Shown: positions 6,675-16,028, counted from the first letter of the stretch. The stretch is 64,000 nt of DNA from Simiduia aestuariiviva (GCF_014192475.1 NZ_JACHXZ010000001.1:978110-1042109); one strand, 5' to 3'. Translations and numbers: made by a program. The notes: generated by a model from the sequence alone, not told the origin.

Positions 6675-9600
6675 ATGTTTAACGAACAAACCGTCACAGA
6701 AAATGGAATTATCGACCGATTAAAAGGTTTAAGCGGAGTAAAGTGGACATACTGCCACGGTGAGAACCTGCCCAAACAAGCACAGGATATCTTCGTTGAT
6801 GAGTGGCTAAAAGACGCCTTGTGTTCGTTAAACCCCGATATCGCCAAACAGCCGGATTACGCCGATGAGGTGATTTATAAGCTGCGTGGTGTAGTGCTGG
6901 AAGCACGTCATACTGGCCTGGTAAAAGCCAATGAGAACTTCCATGAATGGTTAATGGCCGAAAAAACCTTACCCTTTGGTGAGAATGGCGACCACATCAC
7001 CATCAACCTGATTGATTTCGACAAACTCGAAAACAACCACTTGGTGGCGTCACAACAGGTGCACTATATCGCAGCTACCGAAGTCTATTTTGATATTGTG
7101 CTTTATGTGAACGGTATTCCACTTGTGGTTGGCGAAGTGAAAACCGCTACCCGCCCGAGTGTGACCTGGCAAGACGGCGCCGCCGATTTCATGGGTGGTA
7201 AAAAGCACTACTGGAAGAACGTTGAACCCTACTTTGTGCCCAACCTGCTGTGTTTTGCCAGTGAAGGCAAAACCTTTGCTTATGGCGCCATCAACGCCCG
7301 GGTAAAAGACTGGGGCCCTTGGCACAATACCGACCTGCGCGATGACATTTTGCCCGGCTTGGCATCGGTGCTGGATAGCTGTGAGGGCTTGTTAAACCCG
7401 CAAACCTTATTGCAGTTACTGGAATCTTTCGCGCTGTTTTCAACGGTTAAAACCGGTAAGAACACGCCACCTAAACGCATTAAAATTCTACCGCGTTACC
7501 CCCAGTTTGAAGCAGCCAAGCAAATAGTAGAGCGTGTGCGCAAAGGCTACCCGAAAAAAGGCCTGATCTGGCACTTCCAGGGCTCGGGTAAATCCTTATT
7601 GATGCTCTACGCCGCCAAGATGCTGCGCAGTGATAATGCCCTGAAAAACCCCACCGTATTGATCGTGGTAGATCGCCGCGACCTGGATAGCCAAATCAAC
7701 GAGACCTTTGGCGGTGCGGACGTTAAGAACCTCATCAAAGTACAAAGCTGCAAAAAACTCGGCGAACATATCGAGCAAGACAGTCGTGGCATTTTGATTA
7801 CCACCATCTTTAAGTTTAAAGATATCGAGATCGACGATAGTAACCCCAACGGACTTAACAACCGCGACAACATTATTGTGTTAGTGGACGAAGCCCACCG
7901 CACGCAGGAAGGTGGCTTGGGCGAAAAAATGCGCTGGGCACTTCCCAATGCGCACTTCTATGGTTTAACCGGTACACCGATTTCCGGTATCAACCGCAAT
8001 ACCTTCAAGCTATTCGGTGCTGAGGAAGACCCCGGCCGCTACATGAATCGCTACAGCTACAAGCAGTCAATCCGCGATGGCGCTACCAACCCAGTGAAGT
8101 TTGAACCACGCTTGGCGGAGCTGCGAGTAGACCGTGATGCCATCAACCAGGAGTTTGAGCAGCTTGCCCAGGAAAACAACCTGGACGAAGAGGAAAAGGC
8201 AGCACTATCAAAACGCGCGGGCAAATTAGCGGTGATGCTCAAAGCGCCCAAGCGAATGGCCGCCGTCAGCGCCGATATTGCCGAACACTTTACCAGCCAC
8301 GTCAAGCCGAAAAAAATGAAGGGCATGGTGGTGGTGTACGACCGCGATGCCTGCGTGCAGATGTACTACTTACTGGGTGAAAAGCTCGGCTTTGATGCCG
8401 TTGAAGTGGTGATGAACGTCGACCAGGCACCCGTGAAGGCACTGGAAGGCGACAAGAAAGACAAGGTCAATAAAGACTGGCGCAAATGGCATGACGAGTT
8501 GGAGCTGCCGATTCAGCAAGCGGATTTTGAGCGTTGGCAGCACATAGATGCTGAAGATCAGGTGCAGAAAGACTTAATCGAGTGCTTCAAAGACCCCAAG
8601 CACCCGTTACAACTCATTATCGTAACCGCCAAGTTGCTCACCGGGTTTGACGCGCCAATCTGCTACTGCATGTACTTGGATAAGCCGCTGCGTGACCACA
8701 CGCTGTTGCAGGCCATGTGCCGCACCAACCGATTGTACGAAACGGACGAAGTGCGCAAAGACATGGGCCTCATCATTGATTACCTTGGCGTGTTTGAAAA
8801 CCTGCGCACCGCGCTGGCCTACAACCCGGAAGAGATTGATGGTGTGGTGGAAGGCATTGAAGCCTTTAAAGAGTTATTGCCAGCCCAACTGAAAAAATGC
8901 TTGGACTTCTTCCCCTATGTGGACCGCACGCTAGAAGGCTTCGAAGGGATAATGGCAGCGCAAGAGTGCCTGCCAACCAATGAAAAGCGTGATGAGTTTG
9001 CCGCGAGCTTCGGCGTGCTATCCAAATTATGGTCAGCTATAAATCCCGATCCATTCTTAAGTCCGTTCAGAAATGATTACAAATGGCTAGCGCAGATTTA
9101 TGAGTCAGTACGTCCGGTAGGTCAGACCGGTGCTTTGGTGTGGGCCGCGCTCGGCCCTGAAACTATTAAAATGATCCACGAGCATACCGACATCAATCGC
9201 ATCCGCGACGATATCGACGAGCTGATCATGGATGAGCACGCCATTTTCACCCTGACCGACAAAGAGCAAGAGCAGCGCGCGAAGCGGCTCGAAATTGACT
9301 TGATGGGCCGCCTGCGTGGTCACACCGAACCGAAGTTTGTTGAGCTGGGTGAGCGCCTAGAAAAATTACGTCAAGACTACGAAGCCGGTGTCATCAAAGC
9401 CATCGACTGGTTAAAAGGTCTGTTAGATGCAGCTAAAGACACGGTGCAAGCCGAGCGCGAAACCGGCGACCACGTCGTTACCGAAGAGGACAACAAGCAG
9501 GCCTTGACCAAGCTCTTCTTGGAAACCCGCCCAGAAACCACGCCAAAGCTAATCGGCGATGTTGTAGAGCAGATCGACAAAATCGTTAAAGCCACCCGAT

Positions 9601-9737
9601 TTGAAGGCTGGCAAAACTCCAGCAGCGGCCCGCGCGAAATTCAGAAGGCACTGTTGGTGACACTGGCTCAGTTTGGGTTGGGTAAGGACAAAGAGCTTTT
9701 TAATAAAGCTTATTCTTACATCGAAGAGCATTATTGA
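6675..9737 (+). CDS. hsdR: Type I restriction-modification system restriction subunit HsdR
   Basis: A 1020-residue translocating endonuclease subunit. The N-terminal PD-(D/E)xK nuclease shows D140 and E154-V-K156 in 'IPLVVGEVKTATRP'. It is followed by a superfamily 2 helicase motor with Walker A 'FQGSGKS' at 301-307, DEAHR from residue 405, 'YGLTGTPI' and 'LLTGFDAP'. The C-terminal helical part binds the methyltransferase core. All motifs look intact, so restriction should be active when all subunits assemble. The stop at 9737 is immediately followed by the ATPase gene, without a terminator, which extends the operon beyond the classical R-M genes. Confidence 0.95.
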   Translation: MFNEQTVTENGIIDRLKGLSGVKWTYCHGENLPKQAQDIFVDEWLKDALCSLNPDIAKQPDYADEVIYKLRGVVLEARHTGLVKANENFHEWLMAEKTLPFGENGDHITINLIDFDKLENNHLVASQQVHYIAATEVYFDIVLYVNGIPLVVGEVKTATRPSVTWQDGAADFMGGKKHYWKNVEPYFVPNLLCFASEGKTFAYGAINARVKDWGPWHNTDLRDDILPGLASVLDSCEGLLNPQTLLQLLESFALFSTVKTGKNTPPKRIKILPRYPQFEAAKQIVERVRKGYPKKGLIWHFQGSGKSLLMLYAAKMLRSDNALKNPTVLIVVDRRDLDSQINETFGGADVKNLIKVQSCKKLGEHIEQDSRGILITTIFKFKDIEIDDSNPNGLNNRDNIIVLVDEAHRTQEGGLGEKMRWALPNAHFYGLTGTPISGINRNTFKLFGAEEDPGRYMNRYSYKQSIRDGATNPVKFEPRLAELRVDRDAINQEFEQLAQENNLDEEEKAALSKRAGKLAVMLKAPKRMAAVSADIAEHFTSHVKPKKMKGMVVVYDRDACVQMYYLLGEKLGFDAVEVVMNVDQAPVKALEGDKKDKVNKDWRKWHDELELPIQQADFERWQHIDAEDQVQKDLIECFKDPKHPLQLIIVTAKLLTGFDAPICYCMYLDKPLRDHTLLQAMCRTNRLYETDEVRKDMGLIIDYLGVFENLRTALAYNPEEIDGVVEGIEAFKELLPAQLKKCLDFFPYVDRTLEGFEGIMAAQECLPTNEKRDEFAASFGVLSKLWSAINPDPFLSPFRNDYKWLAQIYESVRPVGQTGALVWAALGPETIKMIHEHTDINRIRDDIDELIMDEHAIFTLTDKEQEQRAKRLEIDLMGRLRGHTEPKFVELGERLEKLRQDYEAGVIKAIDWLKGLLDAAKDTVQAERETGDHVVTEEDNKQALTKLFLETRPETTPKLIGDVVEQIDKIVKATRFEGWQNSSSGPREIQKALLVTLAQFGLGKDKELFNKAYSYIEEHY

Positions 9738-9739
9738 TT

Positions 9740-11320
9740 ATGAAGTTTGTTGTTGTTCAGAGAAATCATTTTTTCCCAGATAGTGGTTTGGATACTGCTT
9801 ATCTAAAAATAGACCATTGGAATGACTATTCCTTTGTGACTATGTTTAATTTTGCACTGCATGATTCTAATGGAGAGTTTCATGAAATTGGAGGTGTGAG
9901 GATAGGGTTCGCAGGGCAAACGGAAAAGACTAGTACATATGAAACTTTGGATGCTGAGTTCTATCACTTAAGTGAACGCTATTTTTCTCTAGGAAGTAAA
10001 AATTTTTATAAAAACATTTCTAAACTTAATTCCGATGCTAGATCTTCGGTTTTGTTGGCGTTACGGGATGTAGTGTATAACCAGAGTCTTCTTGAGAGGT
10101 ATATAGGCGAAGAGGTGTTTAAGACTTCTCTGCTTCGCGATTGCAGCGTTTCGACGGTGAAAGGTCAATACTCTCGTCTGATGAATGGTGGCGTAGAGCT
10201 TACGGATTATCATTTTGAATTTTGGCGGCCACAAACCGCATTGCAGAGTGAGCTAAGGCTTATTTTTGAGGTCGATAGATCTCGGTCGCCGAATACCAAT
10301 ATTCACGCGATTATTGGCAGAAATGGCGCAGGTAAGACTACATTATTGAATGACATGATTTATGCTGTATGCAATAAGGATCAAACCCACTCAAGATTCC
10401 AGGAGGTTTCTATATGGGGGAGCGACGAGATCGAAGAGGATTATTTTAGTAGTCTGGTTTCTGTCTCGTTCAGTGCTTTTGATTCATTTGATCCTCCAAG
10501 TGATCAACCTGATCGCTCTAAGGGAACTTGTTATTTTTATCTAGGTCTAAAAACTCCAGAAAAAGATGGAGTACATAAATCCTTAGCGGATCTAAGGCTT
10601 GAGTGCATTGAGGCTCTCGCAAAGTGTTTCTATAGTCAGGAGAAAACGCTGCGATGGTTGGCTGCCTTGGATACTTTGAATTCAGACGATAATTTTGCAT
10701 CTTTAGAGTTGCATCGACTGTCTGAGCTATATTTCTCGGCGGGGTTTGATGCCGGAAGTACAGGAAAAGAGGGTGATGAGGAATTTGAAAAATTTAAGGC
10801 CTTAGCAGAACCATATTTAGAAAAATTGAGTTCCGGTCATGCGATTGTATTTTTAACAGTAACCAAGCTAGTTGCAACAGTAGAGGAAAAAGCTCTGGTT
10901 TTAATGGATGAGCCAGAAAGTCATTTACATCCGCCTCTTCTCGCCGCTTTTATTCGTACGTTGTCCGATCTGTTGATCGATAGAAATGGTGTGGCTTTGA
11001 TCGCAACTCATTCGCCGGTGGTTTTGCAGGAGGTTCCAAAATCATGTGTTTGGAAGTTGCTACGATCCGGTGATGAATTGTTGGTGGAAAGGCCGGCTAT
11101 CGAAACTTTCGGTGAGAATGTCGGAATATTGACCAGAGAGGTCTTTCGATTAGAGGTTGTAAAGTCTGGGTTTCATAATTATTTGATGAGTTCTGTGCAG
11201 AATGGCAAGAGTTATGAGTCAATCATCCACGAATTGAATGGTTGTCTCGGGTTAGAAGGTAGGGCTGTTCTCAAAGCTTTGGTTCACGATAGAGACAAGA
11301 AAAGCATTATCAATGATTAA
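9740..11320 (+). CDS. AAA family ATPase linked to the type I R-M operon (Septu PtuA/OLD-like)
   Basis: About 526 residues with an ABC/SMC-type ATPase core: Walker A 'GRNGAGKT' at 193-200, Walker B 'LVLMDEPESHLHPP' with D390-E391, and the H-switch 'ATHSP' around 424. Such ATPases act with nucleases in Septu (PtuA), retron-associated and OLD systems, and I recall a family described as restriction system-associated AAA ATPases next to type I R-M genes. I prefer ATG at 9740, two bases after the hsdR stop; a TTG at 9734 inside hsdR is the alternative. The gene is distinctly AT-richer than hsdR. It overlaps the following HNH gene by 8 bases, so the two proteins probably work as a pair, sensing and cutting foreign DNA. 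Confidence 0.8.
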   Translation: MKFVVVQRNHFFPDSGLDTAYLKIDHWNDYSFVTMFNFALHDSNGEFHEIGGVRIGFAGQTEKTSTYETLDAEFYHLSERYFSLGSKNFYKNISKLNSDARSSVLLALRDVVYNQSLLERYIGEEVFKTSLLRDCSVSTVKGQYSRLMNGGVELTDYHFEFWRPQTALQSELRLIFEVDRSRSPNTNIHAIIGRNGAGKTTLLNDMIYAVCNKDQTHSRFQEVSIWGSDEIEEDYFSSLVSVSFSAFDSFDPPSDQPDRSKGTCYFYLGLKTPEKDGVHKSLADLRLECIEALAKCFYSQEKTLRWLAALDTLNSDDNFASLELHRLSELYFSAGFDAGSTGKEGDEEFEKFKALAEPYLEKLSSGHAIVFLTVTKLVATVEEKALVLMDEPESHLHPPLLAAFIRTLSDLLIDRNGVALIATHSPVVLQEVPKSCVWKLLRSGDELLVERPAIETFGENVGILTREVFRLEVVKSGFHNYLMSSVQNGKSYESIIHELNGCLGLEGRAVLKALVHDRDKKSIIND

Positions 11321-12166
11321 AGTTGAGCCTCCCAAAGTTTCGATGGAAACTTCGTATAATGCATGCTGCGACAGCATGACATGCAAAGCTGATAAGAAAA
11401 AGTACGAGGCTGTATTAAAGGAGTTAATATTTCAAGAGGCGAATTATGTTGATTTTGCAGCGAAGGGTGAATTATATCTATTGAAGGAAGTTTCGGCTGG
11501 AGTCTTCGAGGATCCCGTAGTTATTGGAGAGTTAACTAAGAGCCAACTCATTGAGCTCTATGATACCCGTATGGTAAAACGGTTTCCAGGTAGAAATGTT
11601 TACGATCGAATTAGGGTTTCTTCAGGTGATCGTTGTCCATATTGCTGTGATATCGGCAGCGTTAAAAATCTTGATCATTACTTGCCGAAAAAAATTATCC
11701 TAATTTCTCTGTTCTTCCATTTAATCTTATTCCATCATGTCGTGATTGTAATATGGGCAGTAAAGGATCAAAAGCTGCCAAAAATGCGGAAGGACAAATA
11801 ATACATCCTTACTTAGATGCTCCACACTTTTTTACCGACAGATGGTTATTTGCAAGATTTTATTTTGAGGATGGTGTGGGTGTGTTTGAGTATTTTGTTC
11901 AGCCTCCAAAAAATTGGAGCGACGAAGATAAAAAAAGAGTTGATCATCACTTTAATGTTTTCGAATTGGCCGGTAGATTTTCGAAGTCGGCGGGAGATAG
12001 AGCTGTAACAATTCTTCAGCAAGTATCCAGTCTGTTGGATTATGGGATTGACGAGGTTCAGGTCAAGGAAGTGTTAATTGGTTCAGCACTCAGGGCATTT
12101 TCTGTTGTAAATCATTGGGAAGTGGCGATGTTGCACTCATTATTGGACGCGGATTTACGGCGGTAA
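11313..12166 (+). pseudogene. HNH endonuclease partner of the ATPase (PtuB-like), broken by a 1-base frameshift
   Basis: Two frames together make one HNH protein. The first (from ATG 11313) carries 'RCPYCCDIGSVKNLDHYLPK' with the zinc CxxC and the LDHYLPK catalytic turn. The second resumes with 'YPNFSVLPFNLIPSCRDCN', the second zinc CxxC and the HNH asparagine, then a helical C-terminus to 12166. The break is at the A7 run 11688-11694; one more A would restore a continuous protein of about 284 residues. The uncorrected first frame stops at 11801. The motif order is that of HNH nucleases paired with AAA ATPases. It could be a true loss-of-function mutation, a phase-variable homopolymer, ribosomal slippage, or a sequencing error. 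Confidence 0.75.
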
Positions 12167-12346
12167 GAGAAAAAGGCCGATGACAAATGGTTTTCATTCG
12201 GATCCGCCCCTTTTTTAGACGGAGGCAACATCTCGGTAAGTTCTATACACTTCGGCACATCGGTATTTGCCAAAGCAACATAAAAGTTGCTTTTTAGCCG
12301 TTTTATTTCACATGCCATAATTCCCCTTTCCAACTCCGGTAATGCC

Positions 12347-12713
12347 ATGGCTCCCCAGCAATTCCCCCTTACGCCCCTGCTCAGCACACTCTCAGAGGTA
12401 TTAACCGAGGCCCGTGCCCGTATTCAGCGCGATTACGCGCACATTAATCCCGTGGTGGGTATCAACCGGCAGGTGTGTGCCTGGGTGGTGGAGTATTTTG
12501 GGTGACGTGTCGATAAAAGTGCACTTTCTCGACCCGTTGCCGGGGTATGTCGATGTAATCAACATTTCCCGGCCTGAGCAGAGGTTATTGGCCGCCGGTT
12601 GTTTTCCGGTGGCAGTTTGGCGGTGTTTTGAACACTCGGTGTTGGTGGCCAAGGTACGATGGCGCGAAACTCAGCCAATGGCGTTGGTGTACTGCCGCGG
12701 CAAGGTGCGGTGA
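12347..12713 (+). pseudogene. Small hypothetical gene with a frameshift in a G run
   Basis: ATG 12347 opens a frame of 52 codons ending '...QVCAWVVEYFG' at the TGA 12503-12505. One base out of phase, translation continues 'DVSIKVHFLDPLPGYVDVIN' to 12713. Removing one G from GGG at 12500-12502 joins them into a protein of about 121 residues whose sequence flows naturally across the junction. I do not recognise the family; no motif or signal peptide is visible. It is the second homopolymer frameshift within 1 kb, so sequence error must be considered. The preceding 12167-12346 holds nothing I can support. Confidence 0.4.
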
Positions 12714-12718
12714 GAGCC

Positions 12719-12746
12719 TTTGCATCCCCCCGCAAGCCTGTATAAT
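12719..12746 (+). promoter_or_regulatory. Sigma-70-like promoter for the DUF3581 gene
   Basis: TTTGCA at 12719-12724 and a perfect TATAAT at 12741-12746 are separated by 16 bases. The start codon is 33 bases past the -10 box, which gives a short leader. Confidence 0.55.
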
Positions 12747-12778
12747 CGCGCCTCTGCAATTGAATCAGGCATTTCGGC

Positions 12779-13480
12779 ATGTGGTTAGGTGACTTTTTTA
12801 AACAATCCGGTCAAGAGTTTTCCTTTACGCGCGCGCAGGCGAGTCGCTTTGCCAAGCAGGTTGCCGATGACTTTAACCCCATTCACGATACTGATGCCAA
12901 GCGCTTTTGCGTGCCCGGCGATTTGCTGTTTGCCTTAACGCTTGCGCAAAATGGTTTGTCGCAAACCATGGATTTTACCTTTGCCGATATGGTGCAAGAG
13001 GATGTGGCGCTGCGATTTTGCGAAGATGGCAACAAGGTGGATGTGCGCGACGGCAATGACAAGTTGTACATGTCGGTGGCCCGCGGTGGCACCCAGTCTC
13101 ACGATGCGCAGCTCATTGAAATGTTAACCCGCGCCTATGTGGCGTTTTCTGGCCACACCTTTCCGCACATTCTGGTGCCCCTGTGGCGTGAGCAGCAGGT
13201 GATGATCAATCCAGCGCGCCCGATGGTGATTTATCAATCCATGCATCTGCAGTTTGATCGCCTGGATATCGCGGATCTTCAACTCAAGCCTGCCGGCAAC
13301 AGCCTGACCGTGGATGGCAAACGGGGCCAAGCGAAGGTGAGCTTTGCGTTTTACGATGGCGAGACCCAAGTAGGACGCGGTGAAAAGTGTTTGGTACTTA
13401 GTGGGCTGCGTGAATTCGATGAAGCTGCCGTGGAAGGTGTGGTGGCTTATTATGACGAGCGCAAGGCGCGCTTGGGTTAA
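12779..13480 (+). CDS. DUF3581 family protein
   Basis: A 233-residue protein matching the gammaproteobacterial DUF3581 family. The opening 'FTRAQASRFAKQVADDFNPI' with 'HDTDAKRFCVPGDLLFA' is the family hallmark; 'DFNPIH' is also the dehydratase-like motif of MaoC hot-dog enzymes, which suggests an acyl-CoA-binding fold. Its biochemical role is not known. The ATG at 12779 is preceded by only a weak AGG. It is probably monocistronic with its own promoter, and the SGNH hydrolase follows after 77 bases. Codon use and base composition are those of the rest of the chromosome, marking the right edge of the defence island. Confidence 0.9.
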   Translation: MWLGDFFKQSGQEFSFTRAQASRFAKQVADDFNPIHDTDAKRFCVPGDLLFALTLAQNGLSQTMDFTFADMVQEDVALRFCEDGNKVDVRDGNDKLYMSVARGGTQSHDAQLIEMLTRAYVAFSGHTFPHILVPLWREQQVMINPARPMVIYQSMHLQFDRLDIADLQLKPAGNSLTVDGKRGQAKVSFAFYDGETQVGRGEKCLVLSGLREFDEAAVEGVVAYYDERKARLG

Positions 13481-13557
13481 ACAGCCGGTGGCCGACGCTA
13501 CCCAAGGGGGTGAGCGGGTTGCTACACTGGCCGCTGATCGACGCGTAAGGAAATGCC

Positions 13558-14349
13558 GTGCCCTATACCTCAGATTCCCAGCAGTTCGATGAGCTGGTCG
13601 CCGATAACCCCGATGCCAAACGCATTTTGGCCGAAGGCGATTCCTGGTTTGCCTACCCGCGTCGCTACATCGCCTTCGGTAAGCCCAGCAATGTTGTTCA
13701 TCATTTAGCTAAGCACGACCACTTGGCAATCTACGCCACTGCCAGCAATGGCGACGAGGCGGTGACGATGATGAGTGGCGAGCAAAAGCACGCGATGATG
13801 AAGCGTATCAGCAATACCCACTTTGACTATTTATTGTTTTCAGGTGGCGGCAACGACATGGTGGGTCGTTACGATTTGGATTATTTAGTGCGGCCGTTTG
13901 CGCCGGGTCTTGATCGCATCGGCGCAGTGCACGAGCAGCGGCTGCAAAATAAGTTACTGCAATTGCGCGCGGTTTATGAAGAGCTCATTCACCGGGTGGA
14001 GCAGTTTTCACGTAATCCCCACACACGCATCATTACCCACACCTACGATTATCCCATTCCCTCCAAGCGCGGTTATGCGCTGTTTGATGTGTTTCCCATT
14101 GGTGAGTCGTGGATCTATCCGGTGTTTCGCTCGCTAGGTTACAGCGATCGGACGCTTATGGCAGACGTTGTGCGCTATTTGCTCGAGCAATTTCGCGCCA
14201 TGTTGCAGGCATTGGCAGTGGAGTACCCAGGTCGATTTGTGGTGGTAGACACGCAGGGCACGCTGGCAAGCAATCATTGGCGCAATGAAATTCATCCAAA
14301 TTCTGCTGGCTTTAAGCTTATTGCCCAGAAAATTTTGGCGGTGCTGTAA
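13558..14349 (+). CDS. SGNH/GDSL-family hydrolase
   Basis: A 263-residue SGNH-fold esterase/lipase-like protein starting at GTG 13558. The four blocks are present: 'LAEGDSWFAYP' with the nucleophile serine in GDSW, glycines in 'LLFSGGGND' with the block-III asparagine, and 'NEIHPN' with the catalytic Asp/Glu-x-x-His region (E-I-H) near the C-terminus. There is no signal peptide, so it is likely cytoplasmic. These enzymes cleave acyl or acetyl esters; the substrate is unknown. The C-terminus overlaps the end of the convergent membrane-protein gene by 32 bases. Confidence 0.8.
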   Translation: MPYTSDSQQFDELVADNPDAKRILAEGDSWFAYPRRYIAFGKPSNVVHHLAKHDHLAIYATASNGDEAVTMMSGEQKHAMMKRISNTHFDYLLFSGGGNDMVGRYDLDYLVRPFAPGLDRIGAVHEQRLQNKLLQLRAVYEELIHRVEQFSRNPHTRIITHTYDYPIPSKRGYALFDVFPIGESWIYPVFRSLGYSDRTLMADVVRYLLEQFRAMLQALAVEYPGRFVVVDTQGTLASNHWRNEIHPNSAGFKLIAQKILAVL

Positions 14350-14764
14350 GCGCGAATACGGCACCCGCAATGGCGCCAGATAGACATTGCGCCAACATAC
14401 CCAGGGCGCCGCGCGCGCCGGCGACCACAGTGATTTCCATGATGGGTTGCATGCTCAATAAAATGGCCGCCATTGCGGTAAACCCCGCCAACATAAACAG
14501 CGCCAGTCGAAGTGACGGCCAGCGGCCTGACAGCCACCCCGCACAGGGCAGCGCAATGGCAAGGCCCACGCCAATGATGGGCCAATAGGCAGGGCTCAGA
14601 CCCACCAGATCATTCCACGTGGATTGCAACCTGACTGCCAGCGGTATTTCAATGCCCAGTGCTGTCAGTCGATACAAGACTGCTTGCGAATGGCTGACGC
14701 TCGCCACTACAAAACCCGCCGTAGCGGCCAGTAGCCAAGGTAACAATCGGTGCTTGATAAACAT
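14318..14764 (-). CDS. Hypothetical four-helix inner-membrane protein
   Basis: A 148-residue protein with hydrophobic stretches near residues 8-25, 60-80, 85-106 and 118-140. This is consistent with four membrane helices, and Arg/Lys residues lie at the first cytoplasmic end. It starts with 'MFIKHRLLPWLLAATAGFVV'. I recognise no family. It is convergent with the SGNH hydrolase, the last 32 bases of both genes overlapping, and divergent from the sugar dehydrogenase, with 112 bases between starts. Confidence 0.65.
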   Translation of the reverse strand: MFIKHRLLPWLLAATAGFVVASVSHSQAVLYRLTALGIEIPLAVRLQSTWNDLVGLSPAYWPIIGVGLAIALPCAGWLSGRWPSLRLALFMLAGFTAMAAILLSMQPIMEITVVAGARGALGMLAQCLSGAIAGAVFALTAPPKFSGQ

Positions 14765-14876
14765 GTGTTAATCCTTAAATCATGTGGCAGCGGCTGGCGA
14801 TAGCAAGCGGTTGGTTGCAAAACATGGCATTGCCTATACAGTAACGCAACTACGGGTTAGTTAACGGGACATCAAA

Positions 14877-16028
14877 ATGAAAAGCAAATTATTACAACGG
14901 TTGAGCTTGGGTTCCTGGTTGGGGCTGTTTCTAGTGGCGCTAACGACGCAGTTACCGCAGTCTGTGGTTGCCGCCGAGGGCGATGCTAAATCCCTACAAC
15001 CTTATTCGTTAACTACCGTTGCCGAAGGCCTGTATTTGCCTTGGGCAATGGCCTTTCTGCCCGACGGTCAATTATTGGTGAGTGAGCGCAGCGGCAGTTT
15101 GCGGCTCGTCAGCAAGGGTAAGCTTTCGGCGCCGCTAACCGGCGTGCCCGCCACTTTTTTTAAAGGGCAGGGTGGTTTACACGACCTGGCCCTGCATCCC
15201 GATTATCCAAACAATGGCTGGGTGTATTTATCGTTGGCGTGGGGCGAGCCATCTGCCAACGCCACGCGCATCGTCCGTGGTCGCATTAAAGGCAATGCGT
15301 TTACGGACGTGGAGGTGATTTTTACCGCAACACCCACGAAGCACACGCCGGTGCACTACGGCGCGCGCATTGCGTTCCTGCCAGATAACTCATTGGTAAT
15401 GGGTGTGGGCGATGGCTACGATTTTAGAGAAGACGCGCAAAAATCCGATAGCTTGCTCGGGAAAATGATACGCGTAAACGACGACGGCAGCATTCCCGCC
15501 GACAATCCCTTCGTGGACAAAAAAGGCTATCACCCAGCCATCTATTCATTCGGTCATCGCAATCCACAAGGCATGGCCTATGACCCCGTGCGAAAAATCT
15601 TGTTTAGCAACGAGCACGGCCCCAAGGGCGGCGATGAAGTTAACATCCTTAAGCCCGGCAACAACTACGGGTGGCCGGTGATCACCTATGGCGTGGATTA
15701 TTCCGGCGCGTCCATCACGCCCTACACCGAGTACCCCGGCATGGAACAACCGCTGATCAATTGGACGCCCTCCATCGCGCCTTCGTCACTTGCGGTATAC
15801 AACGGTGACCTATTCCCGGAGCTGAAAGGTGACCTGTTGGCGAGCGCGTTAAAGTTCAAGGAGGTGCGCTGGGTACAAATGGATGGCAACACACCCACAC
15901 ACCAAGTGTCGCTGTTCAAAGAGTTGGGCGAGCGTTTGCGCGCGGTCTACGCAGGCCCCGAAGGGGCATTGTATTTGTTGACCGACAGTCGGGAAGGCAA
16001 GGTGATTAAAGTCATGCCTAGCAAATAG
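14877..16028 (+). CDS. PQQ-dependent aldose sugar dehydrogenase (YliI-like), periplasmic
   Basis: A 383-residue protein with a signal peptide (basic start, hydrophobic 'WLGLFLVALTTQ', cleavage near 'VVAAEG'). The soluble glucose dehydrogenase six-bladed propeller features are clear: 'LPWAMAFLPDGQLLVSERSG', 'KHTPVHYGARIAFLPD' with the catalytic-type histidine, 'GHRNPQGMAYDP', and 'EHGPKGGDEVNILKPGNNYG', which carries PQQ- and calcium-binding residues. The family oxidises aldoses with PQQ in the periplasm. The gene stands alone, in front of a small membrane-protein gene. No PQQ biosynthesis gene is in view, so cofactor supply would come from elsewhere. Confidence 0.9.
   Translation: MKSKLLQRLSLGSWLGLFLVALTTQLPQSVVAAEGDAKSLQPYSLTTVAEGLYLPWAMAFLPDGQLLVSERSGSLRLVSKGKLSAPLTGVPATFFKGQGGLHDLALHPDYPNNGWVYLSLAWGEPSANATRIVRGRIKGNAFTDVEVIFTATPTKHTPVHYGARIAFLPDNSLVMGVGDGYDFREDAQKSDSLLGKMIRVNDDGSIPADNPFVDKKGYHPAIYSFGHRNPQGMAYDPVRKILFSNEHGPKGGDEVNILKPGNNYGWPVITYGVDYSGASITPYTEYPGMEQPLINWTPSIAPSSLAVYNGDLFPELKGDLLASALKFKEVRWVQMDGNTPTHQVSLFKELGERLRAVYAGPEGALYLLTDSREGKVIKVMPSK

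Noticed and set aside
12171-12225. Possible terminator after the HNH gene
   Set aside because: The arms CCGATGA and TCATTCGG pair imperfectly and the T run is displaced by about ten bases, so the call is not supported.
12112-12318. Minus-strand frame of 68 codons after the HNH gene
   Set aside because: No family, no ribosome site, and it overlaps the end of the HNH frame; too weak to call a gene.
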